DNA of 64,000 nt from Cryphonectria parasitica EP155 (lineage: Eukaryota; Ascomycota; Sordariomycetes; Diaporthales; Cryphonectriaceae): positions 868,001-932,000 of the forward strand of contig NW_024468913.1 of NCBI RefSeq assembly GCF_011745365.1, written 5' to 3'. Positions 46,187 through 58,457 of this stretch are shown piece by piece. A program made the position numbers and the translations under genes. Position 1 is the first letter of the stretch, and each line of letters opens with the position of its first letter. The notes beneath the pieces were generated by a model. It did not search any database. It was not told the DNA's origin and worked only from the letters and a program-made list of their open reading frames with translations.

Positions 46187-47274
46187 TTACATCACAACAC
46201 CGGAGTTGGAGGCAATACGGGGCCACAGCTCGGCAGCCTCCTTTCCGACGGGGCCGGTGATGGCAGAGCCCTTCATCTCACCCTTGGGGTTGACGATCTG
46301 TAGGTCTGGGTGTTAGCCTCCATCGTTGCGCGTATTCATTCCTGCGGGGCGGTCCCAATTTCTTTTCCCCTAAAAACAATTCCTTTTGCATGTCTATTGA
46401 ACCACAGGTCGAGGGAGGGCTACTCACAACACCAGCGTTGTCCTCGAAGTACAGGAAGACACCGTCGGTGCGCTTCCAGGGTTTGGACTGGCGGACGATG
46501 ACGGCGGGGTGGACCTTCTTGCGGAGCTCGGGCTTGCCCTTCTTGACGGTGGCCATACTGCGAAAAGCGAGCTGTCAGCTGTGTCGTCCTACTCAAGGGA
46601 GTCGTGTGCGCCGCAACAAAACAGTCGTCATGCGTGCCGTGACCGGTCGATCTGTGTGTGTGGAGGGGGATGGAATATCGTGGCTGCGGGTTTCGAGATT
46701 ACATACACCATGTCACCGACACCGCCAGCAGGCAGTCTGTTCAGGCGGGCACCAATACCCTTAACGGAGATGATGTAGAGGTTTCGTGCGCCGGAGTTGT
46801 CTGCGCAGTTCATGATGGCACCACTATAAACCATTGTCAGTTCCCATCCTGCTTCCAAATTTGTGGCGTATGCTTCGAAGGTGTTCCTCATTCGCAGTCG
46901 AAATTTGCAAAGGATCAGGAGAACGTACACTGGGAGACCCAGGGTCATCTTGAGCTTGCCACCGGGGGCACCACGGCTGTACAGACACCTTCGTCAGTGG
47001 AAAGTTCCCTTTCAAATCGGCTCGTCTTCATAATCCTTCCGACTCGTCTATTTGGACACGTCTGGGTTCGGGCTTTGCGTGGGGTTTTGACAGCTTCGCA
47101 TTCGACATTTTCCTCGGTTGTTTGTCGGGTGTCTCGCACAATTTGCACTTCGATATTCAGATGTCCTTGCCCTTCGACTGCGCAGCTCGTCTCCACCCCG
47201 CAAAGCCCTAATTGGCGTGTCCAAATTCGTCCAGCACAGGAATATCGAGGTCGCACTCACGAGATCTTGGCCAT
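46187..47274 (-). CDS. rpl23: 60S ribosomal protein L23 (uL14), 139 aa
   Basis: Five exons on the minus strand: 47274-47261, 46976-46929, 46823-46707, 46557-46428 and 46297-46187. Donors are GTGAGT, GTACGT, GTATGT and GTGAGT; the joins rebuild the highly conserved uL14 protein. Visible blocks are [71 protein letters not shown] and [17 protein letters not shown], ending in SNSGVVM. uL14 is a core large-subunit protein near the subunit interface and the factor-binding region. The first exon is only 14 nt and is followed by a 284-nt intron, typical for fungal ribosomal-protein genes where the first intron aids expression. The size and sequence are fully normal. Confidence 0.97.
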
Positions 47275-48239
47275 TTTGAGTTATTGGGGGGTGATTGATC
47301 GGTATCGGTGGGAAAGGATGGCCGAGGATCGAGTCTTTTCGTGGGTAGTCGTGGACGTGCAAAACTGCTGCGGGTCGTTAGGCGGGAGAAATTGGGGCGG
47401 GAATGGTGCGCTCTTCGAAAAATTGTTAGCGCTTATCGAGAAGTTGCACGTGCTGATAAGATTGGACCCACCTTTATGTTTTGATTGGGCAACAGCAATC
47501 ACAGCGGGAAGCGTGTACTGGAAAGCGTTGCAGGCCTTTACTACTTACATGTCACAAAGTACGCGACAGTGCAAGTCTGCTATATGAACTCCTACATGAA
47601 CTCCTACAAGGGTTTCAACTGTCCATCAATATGGAGAGCCCCCCTCTTCGTCACCTAATATTCCAGAAGATAGTCGGGACGTCCATACGCAGGAAGCAAA
47701 GAAGCCCTGACCGTAAAAGCCATGCATGGTATGTTTGAAAGAGCAAGTACAGGCAGGTGCTAGTATCTGCTTCTGATCTTTTGCTAGAGACCAGGGGAGC
47801 TGTCAGTCATCAGCCATCTCTTGAATCAGTGATCCCTGCTGTAGCAGGAAAGATGACGATGCCCTACTGGCGAGAAGGAGCGGTGGGCTTCATGGTCTGC
47901 GTAGCCGCTGAGGATGAAGCTGCCACAACAAGATGCTCTCGTCAAGCTTGTCATTGATGCCTTCCTCACGGGAAGCTTCTGAAGGCATTTCCTTCGTATT
48001 TAGCATTCCGTCACAACCTTTATTCTCCTGTTCACTTTCCTTTTAAGCCCATAGCACGCTCGAATCGACTAGCGGCCATCTTGTCGTGCATACAGACTGG
48101 CTCAGCATCTCGATAATCGAGTGCCACATCTCGGGCTGGAGCGTGAAAGCTCGAGTCTCTCTTTTGCGCCTTGTTTTCGCTTCTGGCCCTGTGCCCCTGA
48201 CAGGTTGTCTGGCCAATTTTCTCGAGAAATGCATACAGG
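47275..48239. other. Divergent intergenic region, RPL23 / secreted protein
   Basis: About 965 bp between the two starts. It holds the RPL23 promoter and a short duplicated phrase (gaactccta twice at about 47585-47608). No exon seen. Confidence 0.5.
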
Positions 48240-50643
48240 ATGTCTCTGTTCAAAAAGATGCCTCTCTGTCTGATCATATCTGGTCTGCTCTTCGCCTGGC
48301 TGGCGAGAGCCCAGACCGAGACAGTCTACCTCACCCAGATTCATACTATCTACACTGCATGCGAGTGCTTCGGCACCATGCCTGCTAGTCTTTCGGTGAG
48401 TGTCATACACCAAGTTGAAGATACTCAACGCTGACACTTCGTAGTCGCTCTTTGGCCCGAGCTCGCCAGCTATTGTGTCCACGGGCGCATCAACGACGTT
48501 GACCGGGACCTTTCCCTCTTTCAGCGCCTCGTCCACAAATCTCGCACCAGGACCCATGTCCAGTCTCACGTCCAACCCTCTTGTGATTTCGTCGGTCAGC
48601 GCTGCCACGGTTGCCTCTGTGGTGTCGTTGTCTAATGGTCTGGGTCCGCTCCTGTCCTTGGACACGTCAAAGCCAGCCCTTTGGTCTTCCGCCTCGCTTC
48701 TCTCGTCAACTCTCACGGGCACAAGATCTACAAGCATTCAAGTGATTTCATCTACAATCGCACCCACAGCTGCGTCTTCAGCCCTGACAACCTCTGGAGT
48801 TCCAGGGTCTCTGTCTATCACTCTTAGTCTCGTTAGCTCGAATACGGCCCTTGAAACATCGGCGGCCCTGATCAGCTTCGGTACGTCCTCGCCAGCTGTA
48901 TTCTCGACTGTCTTGCCCTCGGGCATGTCCATGGGAACGTCTTCGCTGGTCCTTGCAACACACTCAACCATCGCACTGAGCAGCATTTCTCTGACTGGGG
49001 TGACCTTGTTGGCCCCTCGTTCTCCCACGTCCTGCTTTACACTCCCTACTCCTGCAGCCTCCATGGACATGGTAGCTGTCGCTGTCGTGCCGGTGGATGA
49101 CTTTGACCTGAGCAACCCTGTGATCATCGCGCTTGGCGACAATGGTACCACGCCTCAATACGTGTCAGCTATGGCCAGTGGTAATCCGTACGTCCTAAAT
49201 TTGTCGCCCAATAACCCAATTACAGGCCAATTAGGACTACAAATTCCGGGAGAAGATGCATTGGTCTTTGATGGGTCAGGGATGAGCCTCTACACAGGAA
49301 ATTGTACGAGCGTGACGCAGGTGCTAGTGGAGAATTTCTACCACCAGCTCGGTTCAATTGCTGGCCGCAAATCACCTCGTGGAACCACCGCATCACTTCG
49401 GGAGGGACAGAGCCCCAGCTCGAGCATCTTCAACGTCCAAGTCGCGGTTGACAATTACCTGAAAACACCGTCTTTCAGCCCCAATCTCACTTTTGGCGAC
49501 GCTCAGTGCACATTTCAGTCAAGCACGATGGGTTCCACGACTTACAATATGACATGGTCCTGTAACTATCCTCCACCCACTGGTGGCGTTGTGTCCTGTG
49601 CGTCCAGCCTCGATACATGGCTGAACGATGCGACGGCGCCCTCGACGTCTCCTGGCAATACGACAGAGGTTTTGGCAACGATAGGGCCTTTCCTCTCGGC
49701 GGCAGGTGATTCCATTCTGGACTTGTTTCCAGGGTCAGATCCGGCCCTCAGTCTGGGCTTCATATTCATGCAGCAGGCTGAGGCTGCTGCCAGGACCGTG
49801 GTTGGCTCTGTTGGGTCCTCAGCATGCGAGGTTGTTCATGTGTTCGATTCAGACGATCTGGTCATGGAGGACAGTGGGCCTCTTGGTACGCAGACCCTAG
49901 GCTCCTTCATGACTGCTCCACCGCCTTCCGTGGGCGTCAACCTGGCAGCGGCCGCGACACAAGCTATTACAGCTTTGCCTCCGCGAAAGGCAAATCCGAA
50001 AGACAATTTCCTCAAGCAAATCGTGACAGACTTCAAAGCCGTCGTTGGCGCATTCACACATTGGCTTCATGGTCTACCGCTTCTGGGCGGCTTGTTTCCA
50101 CCCCACGATATCCTGGATTCGGAGGCAGCGGGAAATCCTCCTCTGGCAGCCATTTCAATTGGCTCAACCATCACAGTCACGTCCACTGCCACACTGTCCA
50201 CTTCAAGTGTTGTCCGCGTTAAGATGCCGACCATCACAGTGACGCATGTGCTTGGCGACGGGTGGTTAAGCCCGAGTACATACATTGTCGGCCCTGGTAC
50301 AAGCACCATACCGCAGTTCCCAGCGATAGCATCACTAGGCTCGGAAGTTGCCTCCGGCTCTGCTGGTTCAACTTCCGTCTCGTTGGAGGAATATGCGTTT
50401 GGTTCCTGGTCTTCTTCATCCGCTTTTGCTTCGTCACACGTCGTGGACAATGTCATGTCTCAGCTTGCTGCCATGGCAGACGACGGCGCAGGTGGACAGA
50501 CCGTGAGTCAGCTGGACTGGCCTGCTCCTGCGCACAGCTCTAAGGCCGGCACAACTACGACGGGTATACAACTGGGGTACGATGGGCACATTGTCTTGGT
50601 CACCACTACTATTACTCTTCTCAACGCCACTTCAGCGGCCTAG
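48240..50643 (+). CDS. Secreted Ser/Thr-rich protein of unknown function, 784 aa
   Basis: Two exons, 48240-48395 and 48445-50643; the intron is only 49 nt (GTGAGT donor, CGTAG acceptor) and keeps phase 0. The N-terminus MSLFKKMPLCLIISGLLFAW plus LARAQ is a clear signal peptide, cleaved near residue 24. A mucin-like Ser/Thr/Ala region follows (about 55-200), likely heavily O-glycosylated. A more structured Cys-containing part spans about 220-450, with N-glycosylation sites (NCT, NLT, NMT, NTT) and Trp/Cys motifs such as MTWSCNYPPP. The last 300 residues again alternate Ser/Thr-rich and hydrophobic stretches, without a clear GPI signal. I recognise no catalytic domain. It is probably a cell-wall or extracellular protein. 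The neighbour downstream is convergent (HET gene). Confidence 0.75.
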
Positions 50644-50881
50644 CTACCACGCAACTCATGCATGTAGGCTCAATGTCGGTGCCATTTTTGGGACATTGTG
50701 GTTTAAATTGAGCTCGTGCGGAAGACGAAGGCAATTGTACAGTGTCCATCATGATGTGAGAGATGGCTCAAGTAGGTCAGTGTGGGATGTCTGTTACTTG
50801 ATGAGAATGAGATGTTATATAATTCGTTACTCGTCCCTTTTTGTCCAATTCACTATCTGTCGACATAAGAGATGCTTATTT

Positions 50882-53412
50882 TCACACCAACGTGATGAAC
50901 TCAGGAGAGATATTATCGAAAGCATCGAGGTGACCTTCTCGAATGATGAAGACTCCCACCCGCCGGTACGCACCTTGTTTCCTGTCACTCTCCTGTAGCA
51001 GTAACCCAGAAAGAACTCCTCGATCTGTAAGACCAGGCGTCTGGTTGATCAATTTGAGAGCGTAGAGGTTTCCAGGCGGAGGAGATATCATATCAAAGGC
51101 CGCCCATGCGAATTCGTCGCTGTTCGTGTGGACACAATAAGCAAAGTCATCGTAAAGGAAGCCACGGTCACCCCGCAGTTTGACTTGCTCCTGGCTGTGT
51201 GGCCCGGAGACCTGAACCTTTTGATAAGTTGCCCGTAGCATCAGACTGCCATTTTCCACTCTTCCATAAACGCTTTCACCTTTGAACTGAAGATCCACCT
51301 CGACCAGCTCGAGGGTACCATTTGTGAGGTCGGCAATTGCCGAAGGGTCGGTGCCCGTAGGCACACCATTCTGCGGGTAATTCGCCCAGTGAATCTTGCC
51401 ATCCAGGCTGGCCCAGGACCATGATGGTGCCCGGTATTCTTCTGGAGCCGACACTGGCACCCTTACCTTGGTGAAAGCAGACCTCGGCTCGTTGTCCCGA
51501 GGAGGGGGCCAGACAAAAGGTGCTGGCTCCACGTCGATGGGCCACTGATGGAAGGGTCTCCATAAAAGACCGAGGGCAAGGTCTGCCTCCCAGATACCAG
51601 CAAGATATCTTCCAAGGTTGTACCTTTTGGAAGAGAGTTCCCTCGCCAAGCCTTCCGTCGCAGGAAGTTTGTCTTGCTCATACGTGAGGCTTCGGCTCGA
51701 ATAGTCCTGCATTGCGAGGTACCATCGCATGAAAATGAAGTAACGAGGCTGGATCTCAACCGAGTCTGAACTGCACTTTTCGTTGATCTCTGGGGAGGCT
51801 GAGCGTGTCTCTTCTGAAGAATCATCTAGTAAGTCGCTGACATCCATTTCGTCATCAGCACAACCCGGCTTGTCGTTTTCACTGAAACTTGGGCCCATAT
51901 TGCTGTCGGCCAGCTCGTACTCAACCGATCCCTCCTCGTCACTTTCAGAATCGCTGCAGCCTTCCGAACTCCAACCCGGCTTATCCCAGGCTTCTGGATT
52001 GAAATCAGAGATGGGAGGAAACCAGCCCGGGGGTTCGTCGCCCTCGATGCGCGTGAGGTAGGCATCTTTGCACTCGTGGTAGATCCTGCCCGCGGTGAAG
52101 TGCAGCACCCGTCTGGAAAGCATCCACTCCTGTAGTGTCCAGCCCCTATACCTCCACCATGATTCGTTCACTTCTCGGTGCCAGTGCCGAGCGGCTCCAT
52201 CGCTCAGCTGAAGAATGAGGTTGCCGTCTATGTCGCCATCACCACTGCTGGGGCGGCGGTAGGGGATTCGACAGCCTCGGAGGTTCCGGCGGCGGATGAA
52301 ACCGTCGTGGCAGGACTTTGCGGCCGTCGGAACGATCGTCACTGTTGCATATTTGTACACCTCGGCCATCTTCCCCGCTTCTTGCTCCCAGTCCCGGGTG
52401 CAGTCCTGGATAATGCAGAGCGAATCTATCCAGATGTAGTCGTAGCCAAGCGCACGGGTGACATTGATAGCATCCTGAAAGTTTGCAGGTAGACTGTGGG
52501 TGGCAGGGTATGATAAGTTAACGCAATCAAACGAGACGCATCTACTTACTTGGGCTAGGGTGATCCGTTGCCTACCTGTTCCATGGTATCTCTACCATCT
52601 TTTCCTCAATCGTTTTCCAAGTCGTCTTCAGCATGGGCTTCTCGGCAATGTGCGTACCCCAGCAGTGGCTTAGAGCCACATACGGCACAGGTGCCATCTC
52701 ACGAGTGTCCTGCAAATTAATGCCATCCTGGACATTGAGTAAGCGGCTGGGAATGAAGCCATTGTTCGCAATAGCGCAATCTTGGTGGCTCTCTATGCAG
52801 TCGCTAATCCAGCCGCGCATCTGTGCTACTGATCTTTCTGAGAGGGGATCTTCTTCGAGAGGTCGATGCAACCGGGGATGCATTCCGTCCTGGCCCAGGT
52901 GAGGCTCATCTATGAGCAACAAAAGTGTTAATCATTGCTAATCTACCCATAGGTGCTATTTCAGAAAGGTAGAGTGGAAAAGACAGAAAAGGAAAGGGAC
53001 AAATCGAATTGTAGTGCCTCAAGGATATATTGTAAAACTTACCTTGAGCATCTGAATTCACTGTGAAGAATATAGTTTGGGTCTTGGATGCTTCGCCGTA
53101 CACAAGATCCACGGCGAGCATGAACACTGCGTCATCCTCACCATCTTCCTTGACTGTCGCACAGCTCTCAAGCTGAAATCGTGCATTCTTGAGGTGGAAG
53201 TGCACCGGTCTGGGAAGACAACTCTCCGTGACATCGAAATATTCGCCAATGAGCTGTGCAAGCAGGTCACAGAACTCGCAACCTCCGTTCGCATTCTCTG
53301 TGAGGGTGGATAGCTCTGGATAAACATCCTGGAGATCAAATGGCAGTGGGATCTCATGGTCGTGGCTTTTGCTGTAGTCGATAATTAGGCATGAGCAGCT
53401 CGGACAGGCCAT
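50882..53412 (-). CDS. HET-domain (heterokaryon incompatibility) protein, 771 aa
   Basis: Three exons on the minus strand: 53412-53043, 52909-52576 and 52493-50882. Donors are GTAAGT and GTAGGC, and phases 1 and 2 match. The N-terminal 120 residues begin with CPSC and CEFC motifs, a Cys-rich leader common in this family. The HET domain starts with VPYVALSHCWG (199-208), continues with WIDSLCIIQD (256-265), KMAEVYKYATVTIVPTAAK and ends around YRGWTLQEWMLSRRVLHFT. An acidic Ser/Asp/Glu-rich insertion follows (about residues 400-480), then a C-terminal region containing EYRAPSWSWASLDG, another conserved HET-protein motif. HET proteins act in non-self recognition that triggers regulated cell death; the partner is unknown. 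This copy looks intact, unlike the one at 6.7-10.0 kb. Confidence 0.9.
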
Positions 53413-56077
53413 GTTGAAGATACACAAAGTCAGCAAAGAGTGATTAGCCGTAAGACGCTTTGGTCTATACACATTGAGGTAATAAGTAGAACAAGTGAGG
53501 GTTGGATTTAATGGGCCATATATATATACTTTCCACTTCCTGACATTTTCTTGCCTTCCTTTTTTCTCGGGTGCTCCTTTTCTTTTCTTCTTTCTTGTGT
53601 ACTTGAATGTTGGCAGTCACATCATACGCGAGCTTGCTATAGTGTCTTAAACCACTTCTCCAGCGGGGTTTGCCTTGGCGCCAATCTGCCTACTCCTTGA
53701 GGATTTCGTCGGCCCGTGATAGGTCAGCTTGTGTACCCAACACCCTGGAAAAATCCACATTGTGGTCACTGGTTTTTCGGGTCCAACAACTTGACAGGTG
53801 TAACAGGGGTACCCTGATATGACTGCTTGGCTGGGTTTAGAGGTTGGTGCGCAGCTGCCTACGCCTACCAGAATACTGTATGTACTATGTAAGTATTGGC
53901 CTTGGTCTGGATGTTCCACGTCAAGCCAACAACACCAACAACACCCTAAGGGTGGAACAACCAGCGCAAAATATCTCGAACACGCAGTCTTGCATCGTTT
54001 CAGTTTCAGCGCGGCTATTTTACGTGATTTCTTACTTCTCAATCATATCAAGCGGGTCCGAGTTGTGAGAAACCCACCTTCGGCCATGTGGGCTTCGTCA
54101 TAATACAATACAGCTTTGGACGTGATGTGCTTGGGCACTCGCTGTCTCCCGTGATACTTGGTGTCGAGACACCTGTACTCTCTGCTAGGAAGATAGGGTA
54201 GCGACTTGGTGCACAGTGGACTTATGGGCGGCATTTACAGCATCATATAAATTATTTTGCATAATATAGCGTGCAGGCAAGTAGATCAGTATTGGAGGTA
54301 AGAGATTCTTAATTTATGCCGACAAAACTTTGTCTCGAGATCTACGCTATTATGTTCTTGATTGGCAAAACATTGGTAGTCAACACAAGCCTTTCTGCCC
54401 AACGCTACCCAATGCTCAAGAGCCACGCATGAAATGATGGTCACAAGTTCTACGTAATGGAGAGTGATAACTTTTTCAGAAGGCTTCATATGTGGTTTGC
54501 ACTGAGAATAGCTTCTAAGAGGCCAAAACAGACATCGAGGTTTTCCTTCATGCAGTGATCTTTCCAATGTTTCATGTAGGCGAAGGACGTATCGTCGACT
54601 TCAAGGGAGCCTCCTGTAATTACTATCGGCGCAGGTATCGACGTAAATGGTATAGCCCCTGACTTGGCTTCTCTGAGCATAACGTATCAGCAGTCAAATA
54701 TTCTTTGAGCTGAGACGAGTTATTTACGATCGTCATCTGAAGACAATCGAAAGTGCAAGTCTCTCTGTGGTGCTCAGCCCCAAGTGGGCTCAATACGCAG
54801 CATATACACCCTAGATTCTCCACATTTCCTCTACTCCCTGCCCATATTAGCCGCCCTGCTTGGAATATTGAAAAGGTAATCTGCATCCCAAAGTACGAAG
54901 TATGGATGATAATTCGGCGCAGGAGGCTGCTCCAAGAAACACGTTGGTTCAACATGTGTTGCACGACTTATAAGCTTACAAGCTAAAAAGGGCACCGCAC
55001 ATAGCCGCTCACGCTGGGATCCACACCAGCGTTCGCAGCCCGGGAATTCAACTCGACTGGCCAAGCAAGACCAGAATGACCCCAAGCACGGGAGCTGAGT
55101 ATGAATTTCACACTGTTAACTTATAGGCCCCTTCCCTAACCAACGAGGCTCGGCATGCAGCAGGTTCCATTCTCTAGCGCATCCTTCCTGTCCCACGAGA
55201 ACATGCAGTCTGTGCTTACGCATCGGTAGTGGTCTCATGGGTCTCTCGGACCGAACCAACGGCTACTATGCCAGGGAGCTCCTTTTTAACGGTCACTATA
55301 CGAGAAGGCCGTTGGTCCACAGGAGATCGCCAGCGGTTACTAGGCAAGGACAAAATCCAATGAAAGGTTCACCAGAGCGCCAACGACTAACATGCAAGAA
55401 AGCCAGCGGCTACTGAGCAAGAAAGCTCGGCATACCGTTGTCGTCGTCGGCAGGTTGGTTGCCTCTCATCTGAACGAGAATTTTGAATGCAAGAAAACGA
55501 TATGCAAATTAAGGTTTGAAGGGGCCTGTATACTCGACCATCCCCTGCAGGGTTGCTACTAGGGAATTGCCTAGCCCGCATAATGTATAGAAAGAAAAAA
55601 GGGAGGAAGAAGAAGGAATAGGGAAAAGGAGTGGGTATCTGAGGTTTGCAGTAGCTGCCGCGGCCCAAATCTGGTGTCTTAGGATGGAGAAGGGTTTTCG
55701 CATGGCTAGTCATGACTAGCACAGCGCATATTCCGTACCACAGCAGGCAGTAAGCGGTAGCCTGAGCCCCTGTGGAGCGACTTTTCGGCTTCTAGATCGT
55801 ATGTCTGGGCGCAGCGCCAAGCAGCACCTGTAGGGCTCGGTTTTTCGGAAGAGGACTGCGACTATTCCACCCCAGTTTTTTTTTTTGCCCTCCCACCCTC
55901 TACATTTAGCCACCTCAGGAGGGACGCAGCCAGGATCGTTCTTTGCAGATCCTCCTCTATATATCTAGTCTCTCCCCCTCCTGCGTCAAACAGCCCTCCC
56001 ATCCGGCAGCCAAGAATCAGAACCCCTTCGATCCGCAACATCTCCTCTCTTTATAGCCCCCTGATATTTTTCTCAGA
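53413..56077. other. 2.7-kb intergenic region, no gene supported
   Basis: Upstream side of the HET gene and of the small zinc-finger gene. A minus-strand open stretch at 54486-54680 (APIVITGGSLEVDDTSFAYM and following) has protein-like composition and could be a relic exon, but I cannot link it to flanking exons or a family. The rest shows nothing recognisable. Confidence 0.4.
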
Positions 56078-56454
56078 ATGGGCGGTGGCAACGCAAGAAC
56101 CCCCTTGAACCTTGTGTTTGTCCAACATATCACCCAGTCCCGCTGACCGACTTTTTCCAGGGAGCCAAGGCTGCGCAGAAGCGCGAGCGCAACGCGAAGA
56201 AGGCCGGCAAGGAGGCCAAGTCGCAGCTGAAGGCTAACGAGAGCAACAAGACCGCGTACAAGTGCAACTTCTGCTGGAGCTACCTGGACCTGACAAAGTC
56301 TCTTGCTGAGTATGTTCATATGCTATCAATATGGCACCACGGGACTTGGCTGATAAGCATTTCGTGCAGTGTCCAGAAGCACATGTCAACGTGCGCAAAG
56401 ACCCCGGCGGGCCTCACGCCCGACAAAGCCTTCGACAAACTGCCCCCCAAATAG
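56078..56454 (+). CDS. 4F5/At2g23090-like small zinc-finger protein, 82 aa, with a GC-AG first intron
   Basis: Three exons: 56078-56092 (15 nt, MGGGN), 56161-56309 and 56370-56454. The first intron needs a GC donor (GCAAGA) and ends in TTTTTCCAG, with a CTGAC branch site; the second is GTATGT...GCAG. The product starts MGGGNGAKAAQKRERNAKKA, the 4F5-type basic leader, followed by a single C2HC-like zinc finger, CNFC...VQKHMSTC (residues about 43-66), and a short tail ending KLPPK. The family is small, conserved in eukaryotes and probably nuclear or nucleolar; its molecular role is poorly defined. Without the GC donor the frame would end after about 22 codons, so the exon choice rests on family similarity. 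Confidence 0.85.
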
Positions 56455-56705
56455 TTGCAAAGCGAAATGCCTTATTTCCCCTCCTCTTCGGATACATTTT
56501 TGCTGGATGAAAGAATAATTTTTGGAATAAGGTGGCGGCCGTGACCCATGCGATTAGCTACGGAGTAAGCGGGACTTAAAGAGCACGGAACGTACCCAGG
56601 TACGGTCCACCGCAGTTGGATATTCATAGAGGTTTCGAGACGAGATGTATGGCAGCGACGAGTACAATGATAATCTGTATCACATGTGCGGTGTTTTGCC
56701 GGCTT

Positions 56706-57939
56706 CTAGTGGGCTTCGACGGCCTTGGGCTGTGCTTCTACGCCCACGGGTCTGGCTGATTTCTCGGCCTCCTTGACTAGCCTCTGCTCTTCTCTGATAT
56801 GTGCCAGAATATCAGGATACCACCTCTCTCCGACGTCAGGATGACTCTTGACCCTGTTTCGCAGCGTCGCCTCTCCCAGAGTCTTGGCAACACCGCCGCC
56901 TCTGAAGGTAAACTCTACATCGTCCAGCCTGCCCCCGTTGGCCTCCAGGACTGCCCTGCGCTGCTCCTTGACAGCCTCAGGGACCTGGCCCACGCCAACC
57001 TTCTCCAGGTCCTCAAAATCCGCATCGCCCTTGACCCCCTGAAAGAACGGGATCGAGAACCTGGCCCCTTCACCTGCGGCAGGCGAGAGCACGCGGTGCG
57101 TAGTCGATGCGCAGACGCCCTGCGTAAGCGCCTCCATCCCCTGGCCGATGGCCACCACCAGCGTGCCATCGATAGGCGGGCAGTCGATCCACTGGCCCTG
57201 CATGTTCTGGACCTGCAGGCCCTTGTGGTGGCTCGCCTGCAGCAAGTAGCTGGTGAGCATGGAGTCCTTGTGCGGGCCCACGCCCTGTCTGCTCGCCGCA
57301 TTGGGGCCCAACTCGCCGACGTCTGGGTACTTGACGATCTTGAGCTTGTGTTGCTGATCAACATCGAAGTACTTGTCGAAGGCGTCTGCCGGTAACTCGA
57401 TGGCTTCAGCGATCAGAGAGGTGAACCGGATAGACATGGCGCCCATTAGGTTCATGTACTCTGTGAATACAGGGCGGAAATCCCTTAGCACGGTAGGGGA
57501 GGGCCACTGGTTTGGTGCGAGGAGGTTGTAGTATCTTGGGGCCCCCTCCTCGGGAATGGGGTGCTCCGTGGAGAGGTCGATCTGCTCCCGATGATCTATC
57601 TCCCCTGCTGTGATTTCCGCCGAGAGCCTGCTGTAGCCCAAGAACGACGGAGCGTTCTTCATCTCGATTTTGAGTCTACCAAATATTGTCAATATGCCAT
57701 GCCATCTTGTCCTTTCGATTCTTGCGAGGGAGCACTCACTTTTCTTCGAGAGGAATGTCGAAGAAGGCTCTTCCTTCCGAGATGACCCTTTTGAAGAGAT
57801 CGTCTGCTATGCCTACATTCTTGATGTAGAGAAAGCCTACTTGCATCAGAGCATGTCGGAGATCAGCCAAGAATGCCGGCTTGGTGGCCGGATCATCTGC
57901 CAGGGACAGGTCCAAGATCGGAATGGACTGGAAAGACAT
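56706..57939 (-). CDS. 2-oxoglutarate/Fe(II) dioxygenase (isopenicillin-N-synthase-like), 389 aa
   Basis: Two exons on the minus strand, 57939-57740 and 57675-56706; the 64-nt intron has a GTGAGT donor and GGTAG acceptor. The DIOX_N part starts at SFQSIPILDLSLADDP and includes VGFLYIKNVGI. The 2OG-FeII core shows the iron ligands His202 and Asp204 (GPHKDSML) and His260 (TTHRVLSP), with the 2-oxoglutarate-binding Arg272-x-Ser274 in ARFSIPFF. The length is normal for the IPNS/GA-oxidase-like group common in fungi. The C-terminal tail is Lys/Glu-rich. The substrate is unknown. It lies about 520 bp downstream of a cupin gene on the same strand, so the two may be co-regulated (inference). Confidence 0.92.
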
Positions 57940-58457
57940 GGTGCCGATTACTACAAAAATATCACACAAACAAGGTACACAGCTCGTTCAGGGCACTGTT
58001 TCTTTCCAAGATAATCATATGAGGTTGAAATGGCAAGAGTCAAAAGGGTATTAGATCCCGTGGGACTTTTGTATTGTCTCGCGCCAATACACAAAGGATG
58101 GCGCCATCGCCGCGTTCCGGGCCCGGCTCCGTTATCACTTCCCTTTCCCCGCAGTCGATCCGCCCCTATGACAGCGCGGCCTTGAAACCCAGCCGACGAC
58201 TGCATTTGAAAGAGGTCGTATAAGATGTGCACGGAGCATGACATTGTGGTGTGATTTCATTATTACTATTTTCTTTTTGGCAAACAAAATTCAAACTCAC
58301 GGATCACTGATGTGAAATGAATTTGTGTTTTCTTTTTGCAACTGACTGTTTTTTTAGTGGGCTGTGTTTATGAATTTCAAATTCATTCGCAGTGAGAACC
58401 ATCGTGTGCTGTCCCAGCAAGCAAAGGGATCATTTACAATACAGAATCATGCGATAT
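57940..58457. other. Intergenic between cupin and dioxygenase genes
   Basis: About 520 bp with no exon. It contains the dioxygenase promoter and the cupin 3' flank; T- and A-rich around 58250-58360. Confidence 0.5.

Noticed and set aside
46977..47260. Possible snoRNA in the first RPL23 intron
   Set aside because: No C box (RUGAUGA) found on the transcribed strand by eye.
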